A DNA stretch of 38,534 bases from Sutterella seckii (lineage in GTDB: Bacteria > Pseudomonadota > Gammaproteobacteria > Burkholderiales > Burkholderiaceae_F): positions 1 through 38,534 of the forward strand of contig NZ_WEHX01000013.1 in NCBI RefSeq assembly GCF_009183815.1. The letters run 5' to 3'. The notes beneath the pieces are model-generated. The model saw nothing but the letters and a program-made list of their open reading frames with translations. It made no database searches and had not been told where the DNA came from. Positions 33,324 to 38,534 of this stretch are shown piece by piece (within the stretch, counting starts at the first letter, position 1; every line of letters begins with the position of its first letter). The position numbers and the translations under genes were made by a program.

Positions 33324-34310
33324 ATGAAGACTCCTATTCGCGTTGCTGTAACCGGTCCTGCCGGCAATATCGGCTACTCCCTCCTTTTCCGCATTGCTTC
33401 CGGAGCGATGTTCGGCGCTGACCAGCCCGTCATCCTGCAGCTTCTCGAACGCAACAATCCCGACAGCCAGAAGGCCGTGAAGGGCGTCATGATGGAGCTT
33501 GACGACTGCGCCTTCCCGCTTCTCGCCGGCGTCGTCAATTCGAGCGACCCGAAGACCGCCTTCCGCGACGCTGATGTCGCGATGCTCGTCGGCGCCCGTC
33601 CGCGTTCGAAGGGCATGGAGCGCGCGGATCTTCTCGACGCCAATGCCGCGATCTTTGTCGAACAGGGCCGCGCCCTCAACGAATCCGCGAGCCGCGACGT
33701 CAAGGTGCTCGTGGTCGGCAACCCCTGCAACACCAATGCCTGGATCGCCATGAAGAGCGCCCCGTCGCTCCCGGCTGAAAACTTCACCTCGATGCTGCGC
33801 CTCGACCAGAACCGTCTGATGGCCCAGATCGCCGCCAAGTCCGGCAAGACCGTCAACGACATCGTGCATCCCGCCGTCTGGGGCAACCACTCCCCGGCGA
33901 TGGTGCCGGATCTTGAGCATGCTGAAATCTGCGGCCGTCCCGCCCTCGAAGGCATTGACCGCGCCTGGTATGAAGAAACGCTCATTCCGACCGTCGCGAA
34001 GCGCGGTTCGGCCATCATTGAAGCCCGCGGCGCGAGCTCTGCGGCTTCCGCCGCCTCTGCCGCGATCGACCACATCCGCGACTGGGTGCTGGGCTCGGGC
34101 GAGCGCTGGGTGACGATGGGCGTGCCGTCCGACGGCTCCTACGGCGTCCCCGAAGGCCTCGTCTTCGGCTTCCCCTGCGTCACGAAGAACGGCAAATATG
34201 AAATCGTGAAGGACCTTGAGCTCTCCGACTTCATCCGCGCGCGCATGCAGAAATCGATCGCCGAGCTCGAGAGCGAACGCGACCACGTGGCGAAGCTCCT
34301 CGCCAAGTAA
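33324..34310 (+). CDS. mdh: NAD-dependent malate dehydrogenase
   Basis: 328 residues, the usual length of the betaproteobacterial/cytosolic-type enzyme that interconverts malate and oxaloacetate. The N-terminal NAD motif is [15 protein letters not shown] (residues 11-25). The active site includes the mobile-loop arginine region [11 protein letters not shown] (90-100), Asp161 and Arg164 in LRLDQNRL, and the catalytic His189 in WGNHS. A dinucleotide-binding [12 protein letters not shown] stretch is also typical. It is a single gene ended by two successive hairpins. Confidence 0.95.
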   Translation: MKTPIRVAVTGPAGNIGYSLLFRIASGAMFGADQPVILQLLERNNPDSQKAVKGVMMELDDCAFPLLAGVVNSSDPKTAFRDADVAMLVGARPRSKGMERADLLDANAAIFVEQGRALNESASRDVKVLVVGNPCNTNAWIAMKSAPSLPAENFTSMLRLDQNRLMAQIAAKSGKTVNDIVHPAVWGNHSPAMVPDLEHAEICGRPALEGIDRAWYEETLIPTVAKRGSAIIEARGASSAASAASAAIDHIRDWVLGSGERWVTMGVPSDGSYGVPEGLVFGFPCVTKNGKYEIVKDLELSDFIRARMQKSIAELESERDHVAKLLAK

Positions 34311-34379
34311 TCCGCGCCTTGCGCGGGAAGCGCGCTCTTTCTGAGAGCTCGCTTCCCAAAAGCGAAAAAGCGCATCGTT

Positions 34380-34428
34380 GGGACAGATCACCGGACTTTT
34401 TCCGAAAGTCCGGTCTGTCCCGTTTTTT
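34380..34428 (+). terminator. Terminator after mdh
   Basis: GGGACAGA (34380-34387) pairs with TCTGTCCC (34414-34421) and an inner CCGGACTTT/AAAGTCCGG stem, then TTTTTT. A second imperfect hairpin (GGGAAGCG to CGCTTCCC) precedes it at about 34325-34357. Confidence 0.9.
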
Positions 34429-34445
34429 ATTTTCCGGGACACCCC

Positions 34446-34967
34446 ATGATTTCTCCCCGTCTTCACGCCGCCGCAGCCGAACTCGCTTCCCGAACGATTC
34501 CAGGGGAAGGCTTTCAGACGCCCCACATCGTGCTCGATACGCACATTGTGATGGAGTGCTTCTTCTGGAAGGACGGGAAGGCGATGCCGCTTAAGGCGGC
34601 GATTGAATCGGGAAGAATCCGTCTCGCGGCCTCACGGGACGCCTTCCTCGAGCTCGCGGGCGTGCTCTCCCGCCCGCAGTTCGGCCTCTCAGAAGAAGCG
34701 GTGGAGGCGATCCTGCGGCACACGGCTCAATTCTCCGACTTTGCGTCGCCCGAACTCCTGGAGAGCGCGGCGGAAGGGATCAGCGTGCGCTGCCGCGATC
34801 CTGAGGATCAGAAATTTCTGACGCTTGCAGGCGCCGCAAAAGCCCGGGCGCTCGTCACCCGCGACAGGCTTCTCTTCAAGGCGACAAAGAAGATGCGGCG
34901 CGCAGGCATCGAACCGGCCTCTCCGGAAAGTCTCCCGGAGATTCTCCCTGACCTCTTCGGCGGGTAG
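34446..34967 (+). CDS. PIN-domain protein, TIGR00305/COG1569-like putative toxin
   Basis: 173 residues with the PIN nuclease acidic residues: Asp31 in VLDTHIV, Glu69 in FLELAGVL, Asp118 and Asp121 in CRDPEDQKFL, and Asp140 in VTRDRLLF. PIN proteins of this branch are often called toxin components of toxin-antitoxin systems and cleave RNA. No antitoxin gene is next to it on either side, so a toxin role is uncertain; a housekeeping RNase is equally possible. It starts 18 bases after the mdh terminator and has no clear ribosome site. Confidence 0.8.
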   Translation: MISPRLHAAAAELASRTIPGEGFQTPHIVLDTHIVMECFFWKDGKAMPLKAAIESGRIRLAASRDAFLELAGVLSRPQFGLSEEAVEAILRHTAQFSDFASPELLESAAEGISVRCRDPEDQKFLTLAGAAKARALVTRDRLLFKATKKMRRAGIEPASPESLPEILPDLFGG

Positions 34968-34986
34968 TCCGGGCTTTTCCGGGAAA

Positions 34987-35091
34987 TCACCGGAACACGT
35001 ACCAGATCATGCTCACGACGGCGTTGAGAATCCAGAAGCCGCATGCAATGAGCGCGACCCAGATAAGAAAGCGGATGATGCGTGGAGCCAT
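34987..35091 (-). CDS. Candidate 34-residue membrane peptide
   Basis: A short frame reading M-A-P-R-I-I-R-F-L-I-W then a hydrophobic stretch to Y-V-F-R and stop. Positive residues at the N-terminus and one membrane-spanning segment give the look of a real small membrane protein. AAAGGA lies 13 bases upstream, a rather long spacing. It lies convergent to the PIN gene, 19 bases after its stop. No family is recognised. Confidence 0.45.
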   Translation of the reverse strand: MAPRIIRFLIWVALIACGFWILNAVVSMIWYVFR

Positions 35092-35506
35092 AGCGCGCAA
35101 AAAGTCCTTTGAAAAGCGTTTTGAAGAGCCGATTATCTTAGACCGCTCAACTGGGGATTTCACCTAGTTCATTCCGGGGTTATCAAAAAACCGCTTTTTC
35201 AGACATTCTCCACTGTAAACAGTGATTAAATAATTTCCATATATTTCAAAGTTCTATATAGACTCTTCTACCATATTCACGGGATTGGCAGAAAAGACTT
35301 GTTGCAATCGCTCCTCATAGAATTGTGTTCCGGCGTCGCACATCAGCTGTGATTTTTTTAGTACAGCTTTCCAAGGTGTGAATCGAACTGCCGTGATTCA
35401 TCCATCAATAACAAAAAGCAAGCCTGCCGGAACGGACCGAAACCTCACCGGAGCCGTTCACTTTTTTCAGGGGCAGAGCCCGCGTTTCTGAGGAGTTATC
35501 TTTCAA
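35092..35506 (+). other. AT-rich leader region of the AGCS transporter, with terminator-like hairpin
   Basis: 415 bases without a gene, AT-richer than surroundings. AGCTGT/ACAGCT (35345-35350, 35363-35368) is an inverted repeat around a T-rich loop. At 35430-35459 GAACGG-A-CCG pairs with CGG-A-GCCGTTC, and TTTTTT follows (35462-35467), an intrinsic-terminator shape 40 bases before the AGCS start codon. A known glycine riboswitch was looked for and not recognised. A GAGGAG ribosome site is at 35490-35495. Confidence 0.5.
35429..35467 (+). terminator. Terminator-like hairpin inside the AGCS leader
   Basis: Imperfect 10-bp stem with one mismatch followed by A-C-TTTTTT. It may attenuate the AGCS gene or simply end transcription entering from upstream. 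Confidence 0.5.
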
Positions 35507-37030
35507 ATGCAAATGGACAACCTGACTACCCTTGTCCAGAGCGTCAACAGTCTGCTCTGGGGCATGTACTGCCTGATACCGCTGCTTGTGGGCACGGGCA
35601 TTTATCTCACCATCAAGCTGCGGTTCATCCAGGTCCGCCGCTTCGGCGACGCCTTCCGCCAGGTCTTCGGCGGCTTCTCGCTCTTCGGCTCCAAGGCCGG
35701 CAAGGACGGCATGTCGTCCTTCCAGTCGCTTGCCACGGCGATTTCCGCTCAGGTGGGCACGGGCAACCTCGCCGGCGTCGCCACTGCGATCGCCATGGGC
35801 GGCCCGGGCGCCATCTTCTGGATGTGGCTTGCCGCCTTCTTCGGCATGGCGACGATCTTCGCCGAAGCCGTGCTCGCGCAGGTCTTCCGCGCCCGCGACG
35901 CCCACGGCCAGATCATGGGCGGCCCGGCCTTCTACATCAGCCGCGGCCTCAACAATAAGCCCCTTGCCGCCTTCTTCGCCGTCTCGATCATCATCGCGCT
36001 CGGCTTCATCGGCAACATGGTGCAGGCGAATTCGATCGCCGACAGCGTCTACACGGCCTTCTCGGTGCCGCAGTGGGCGACGGGCATCTTCGTCTTCGCG
36101 ATCGCGGGCTTCATCTTCATCGGCGGCGTGCGCCGCATTGCGAGCTTCGCCGAAAAGATGGTTCCCCTGATGGCGGTCGTCTACATCGTGGGCTCGCTCA
36201 CCATCATCTTCGCCAACTGGGACATGATCATCCCGGCCTTCAAGTCGATCTTCGTGGGCGCTTTTGACCCGACCGCCGCGACGGGCGGCATCATCGGCGC
36301 GAGCATCAAGGAAGCGATCCGCTACGGCGTTGCCCGCGGCCTCTTCTCGAACGAAGCCGGCATGGGTTCGACCCCGCATGCGCATGCGCTTGCCCGCGTG
36401 CAGCACCCCTGCCAGCAGGGCCTCGTCGCCTACGTCGGCCTCTTCTTCGACACCTTCATCGTCCTCAACATGACCGCGCTCGTCATTCTCGTCACGGGCT
36501 CGATCGACGGTTCGACGACGGGCATCGCCCTCACGCAGAAGGCCTTTACGGACGGCCTCGGCGCGATCGGTCCGGGCTTCGTCGCGGTCTGCCTCTTCTT
36601 CTTCGCCTTCACGACGATCGTCGGCTGGTACTTCTTCGGCGAACAGAACGTCAAGTATCTCCTCGGTCTTCGCTGGGTGCCGAGCTACCGCGTGCTCGTG
36701 CTCTGCTTCCTCATGCTCGGCTCCTTCCTCCATGTGGGCCTCGTCTGGGAGCTTGCCGACTTCTTCAACGGCATCATGGTGATCCCGAACGTGATCGCGC
36801 TCCTTGCGCTCTCGGGCCTCGTCACCAAGGTGCTCAAGGACTACGAAGGGAAGTTCCTCGTCGGCGAAACGCCTGAATACGGCGCCCTCTCGCCCTCGCG
36901 CGGCGAGCCGATCGACCTCGCGCCCGAGAACGAAGGCGAACGCCGCCGCTTCCGCCTTCGCCGCAGAAACCGTCATGTGAATCTCGACGAAATGGATCAG
37001 CTGAAGGAAGAAGGTCTCGACCGCTTCTAA
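35507..37030 (+). CDS. AGCS-family sodium:alanine/glycine symporter
   Basis: 507 residues, about 10-11 helices. The signature RGLFSNEAGMGSTPHA (in the region near residue 285) is the hallmark of the alanine-or-glycine:cation symporter family (DagA, AgcS). SAQVGTGNLAGVATAIAMGGPGAIFWMW in helices 2-3 is the other conserved block. It imports alanine or glycine with Na+. The C-terminal 60 residues are hydrophilic and rich in Arg and Glu, longer than usual, and likely cytoplasmic. The ATG at 35507 follows GAGGAG by 11 bases; an in-frame ATG two codons later is possible. The long leader suggests regulation before translation. Monocistronic, ended by a strong palindromic terminator. Confidence 0.9.
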   Translation: MQMDNLTTLVQSVNSLLWGMYCLIPLLVGTGIYLTIKLRFIQVRRFGDAFRQVFGGFSLFGSKAGKDGMSSFQSLATAISAQVGTGNLAGVATAIAMGGPGAIFWMWLAAFFGMATIFAEAVLAQVFRARDAHGQIMGGPAFYISRGLNNKPLAAFFAVSIIIALGFIGNMVQANSIADSVYTAFSVPQWATGIFVFAIAGFIFIGGVRRIASFAEKMVPLMAVVYIVGSLTIIFANWDMIIPAFKSIFVGAFDPTAATGGIIGASIKEAIRYGVARGLFSNEAGMGSTPHAHALARVQHPCQQGLVAYVGLFFDTFIVLNMTALVILVTGSIDGSTTGIALTQKAFTDGLGAIGPGFVAVCLFFFAFTTIVGWYFFGEQNVKYLLGLRWVPSYRVLVLCFLMLGSFLHVGLVWELADFFNGIMVIPNVIALLALSGLVTKVLKDYEGKFLVGETPEYGALSPSRGEPIDLAPENEGERRRFRLRRRNRHVNLDEMDQLKEEGLDRF

Positions 37031-37060
37031 CGTGAGATTCCGCTGAGAACCACTTAAAGG

Positions 37061-37091
37061 AAGGGCCGCATTCCATGGAATGCGGCCCTTC
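37061..37091. terminator. Terminator between AGCS and PHP genes
   Basis: A perfect 30-base palindrome (37061-37090, half AAGGGCCGCATTCCA), plus one more pair, followed by CTCTTTT on the plus strand. It separates convergent genes and may work both ways. Confidence 0.85.
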
Positions 37092-37135
37092 TCTTTTGAG
37101 GAAAAGGAAAAAATCAAATGCGGCTCAATGCGGAC

Positions 37136-37987
37136 TTAATCCATGTCGCGCGGGTAGCCGAACTTCACCCAGACGGGCGTGAGGTCCTTCGGGAGCGCCG
37201 GCTGCATGCCGGGGGAGGGGCGCGCGGACCTCGGCGAATGCCAGTCCGACCCCGTGCTCGCGAGGAACCCCATTTCGCGCGCCTTCTGCGCAAAGATGAT
37301 GTCGGTCGCTCTCGACTGCGACCCTGAGGTGACCTCAATCGCCTCGCCGCCCGCAGCCTTGAAGTCCTCGAGGAGCTGGTCGCTCATCCAGTCGGCCGAG
37401 AATTCGTAGCGTCCGGGGTGCGCGAGCACCGCGACGCCGCCTTCCTCGCGGATGAAGCGCACCGCGTCGACGGTGGCCGGCCACTCCACCCGCGCGTAGC
37501 CGGGGCGCCCGGGCTTCAGATATTTGTCGAAGGCTTCCTGGTAGTTCTTCACGTGTCCCTTTTCGAGAAGCCAGAGGGCGAAATGCGTGCGCGAGAGCGA
37601 AGTCGAATTCTCCGCATAGCGGAGCGCCCCCTCGAGCGCGCCGTGGATCCCGACGCGCGCGAAGTTTTCGTCCATGGCGCGTCCGCGCTCAACGCGCTTC
37701 ATCTGCGTGCCCGCGACGAATCCGGCGATCCCGGGGCTTTCCGGATCGAGACCGAGCCCCACCACGTGAATCCCCGTTCCGCCCCAGAGGGTGGAGAATT
37801 CAATGCCGGGAATGAACGCAATTCCGAGGCGCTTCGCCGCAGCCTCTGCAGCCTTCGTTCCCGCCATGGTGTCGTGGTCGGTGAGGCTCATGAGCTTCAC
37901 GCCGTTCTGAGCGCAGAGCTCCGGCAGTGCTTCCGGAGGGAGCTGTCCGTCCGAAGCGTTGGAATGCATATGGAGATCTACTGACAT
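37136..37987 (-). CDS. PHP-domain phosphoesterase (RNase AM/YciV-like)
   Basis: 283 residues. Metal-binding motifs of the polymerase-and-histidinol-phosphatase family are in order: DLHMHSNASDG (residues 4-14), LTDHDT, IPGIEFST, VLAHPGRY and STGSDWHSP. E. coli YciV/RNase AM and its relatives remove phosphates from 3',5'-bisphosphate nucleosides and trim 5' ends of RNA; length and motif layout fit this group. The ATG at 37987 begins at the domain and is preferred over the upstream frame start at 38017. No strong ribosome site. It faces the AGCS gene and lies next to an insertion sequence. Confidence 0.88.
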   Translation of the reverse strand: MSVDLHMHSNASDGQLPPEALPELCAQNGVKLMSLTDHDTMAGTKAAEAAAKRLGIAFIPGIEFSTLWGGTGIHVVGLGLDPESPGIAGFVAGTQMKRVERGRAMDENFARVGIHGALEGALRYAENSTSLSRTHFALWLLEKGHVKNYQEAFDKYLKPGRPGYARVEWPATVDAVRFIREEGGVAVLAHPGRYEFSADWMSDQLLEDFKAAGGEAIEVTSGSQSRATDIIFAQKAREMGFLASTGSDWHSPRSARPSPGMQPALPKDLTPVWVKFGYPRDMD

Positions 37988-38059
37988 TGTTTTGTATCCG
38001 CTCGCAGAAAAACGCAAGAGAGTATTGCTCTGTCAAGTCTACTTTGACGGCGATCCCGC

Positions 38060-38065
38060 TAGAAT
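38060..38065 (+). promoter_or_regulatory. Predicted -10 box left of the insertion sequence
   Basis: TAGAAT within CCGCTAGAATCGCGG, the same context as other -10 boxes here. It points into the insertion sequence about 30 bases further on. It may have belonged to a gene now displaced. Confidence 0.35.
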
Positions 38066-38144
38066 CGCGGCCATCAGAAAACTTTTTTAGGGATGCTCTG
38101 AGCAAATCGAAAGATAATGCATTAATTGTATAAATATCAAATAT

Positions 38145-38165
38145 ATGATAGAATATATCTATCAT
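38145..38165 (+). repeat. Inverted repeat upstream of the transposase gene
   Basis: ATGATAG (38145-38151) and CTATCAT (38159-38165) around a 7-base AT spacer, 24 bases before the transposase ATG. It may be an operator or hairpin that limits transposase expression. Confidence 0.55.
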
Positions 38166-38189
38166 GAATAGATTTGCGAGAGGCTTCTG

Positions 38190-38534
38190 ATGGAACAGCT
38201 TTCGTTTTCAGACCTTGAAACCAGTCTTCGCCGGAAAACCCGCAAAACCCGTACGGAACGCCTCACCGAACGGTTGGAAAAGCTTGTCCCCTGGTCAGAC
38301 CTTCTTGCACTGATTCAGCCCTTCTACTACGAGTCAGGCCGCCGCGGCCGGCAGCCTTTCCCTCTTGAGCTGATGCTCCGGATCCATCTGCTTCAGATCG
38401 CCTACAACATGAGCGATCCCCAGATGGAGGACTTTCTTCACGAGAACTCTACTGCTCGAAAATTCGTGGGATTGGCGCTGGCGGACCGTACGCCGGACGA
38501 ATCCACGATTCTCCAGTTCCGTCATCTGCTCGAG
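38190..38534 (+). CDS. IS5-family transposase, N-terminal part
   Basis: 115 codons to the window edge. The opening with PWSDLLALIQPFY, then FPLELMLRIHLLQIAYNMSD, and PDESTILQFRHLLE is the DUF772 N-terminal domain of IS5-type DDE transposases. The first catalytic Asp and the rest lie outside. GAGAGG precedes the ATG. Confidence 0.9.
   Translation, partial: MEQLSFSDLETSLRRKTRKTRTERLTERLEKLVPWSDLLALIQPFYYESGRRGRQPFPLELMLRIHLLQIAYNMSDPQMEDFLHENSTARKFVGLALADRTPDESTILQFRHLLE

Larger units (their letters stand above)
38090..38534 (+). mobile_element. IS5-family insertion sequence, left part only
   Basis: The transposase start and an AT-rich leader are visible; the element runs past the right edge. 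The left boundary near 38090 is a guess: composition changes after TTTTTTAGGGATGCTCTG, but the terminal inverted repeat cannot be checked without the right end. Confidence 0.6.

Noticed and set aside
35092-35506. Glycine riboswitch before the AGCS gene
   Set aside because: The conserved glycine-aptamer core sequences could not be found by eye; only hairpins were seen.
35405-37117. 570-codon minus-strand frame opposite the AGCS gene
   Set aside because: Extremely rich in Glu, Asp, Arg and His and lacks any motif, while the plus strand has the AGCS signature.

Overview
The window is a GC-rich, gene-dense proteobacterial chromosome segment. Gene content (short-form Psd beside PssA, UspA-free NfsB pairs, many exported Tat/TonB-linked proteins, a tandem block of sodium-dependent NSS transporters, recurring TAnAAT -10 boxes) suggests a Burkholderiales gut commensal, perhaps a Sutterellaceae member. 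That placement is inference from remembered gene complements; no search was run.

Region by region. 1-2540 (minus strand) is a D-xylonate-type sugar-acid catabolic cluster: an IclR regulator resembling XynR/YagI, a YagE-type 2-keto-3-deoxy-aldonate aldolase and the start of a YagF/YjhG-type dehydratase that runs off the left edge. A perfect 20-bp palindrome lies at the predicted start of transcription. 2547-4822 (minus) pairs an Atg22-like MFS transporter with an HDAC/acetylpolyamine-amidohydrolase-like zinc deacetylase. 5017-6275 is an MltB-type lytic transglycosylase whose lipoprotein signal and catalytic body are in different frames. 6816-8678 holds an EamA exporter and a fumarylacetoacetate-hydrolase-family enzyme, convergent on a strong terminator. 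9012-11886 carries both phosphatidylethanolamine enzymes (pssA, psd) around a WYL regulator gene. 12393-16480 is a putative iron-regulated unit: promoter with a Fur-box-like site, a TonB-dependent siderophore receptor, and a YddA/SbmA-type ABC transporter. 16580-18578 has an exported metallo-beta-lactamase-fold protein with an eroded metal motif, behind a promoter covered by TCGAAC repeats, and a Tat-type exported TIM-barrel protein. 18751-20244 is a SIMPL-AIM24 gene pair.

20615-26476 is the most striking feature: four consecutive, same-strand, divergent paralogues of the neurotransmitter:sodium symporter (NSS/LeuT) family. They retain the Na2-site residues but appear to lack the LeuT Na1 side-chain ligands. 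After them come a small membrane protein translationally overlapped with an RlmD-like 23S rRNA methyltransferase, then (minus) a DinG/YoaA-type iron-sulfur helicase, a lysine/glutamate-rich exported protein and two tandem NfsB-like nitroreductases. 33324-37987 contains malate dehydrogenase, a lone PIN-domain protein, a 34-residue candidate membrane peptide, an AGCS sodium:alanine/glycine symporter behind a long leader with a terminator-like hairpin, and a PHP-domain phosphoesterase. An IS5-family insertion sequence begins at about 38.1 kb and runs off the right edge.

Together the window is mainly transport and nutrient acquisition (amino acids by five sodium-coupled symporters, sugar acid, iron chelate) mixed with envelope and housekeeping genes. 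No CRISPR array, tRNA, rRNA or prophage was seen.
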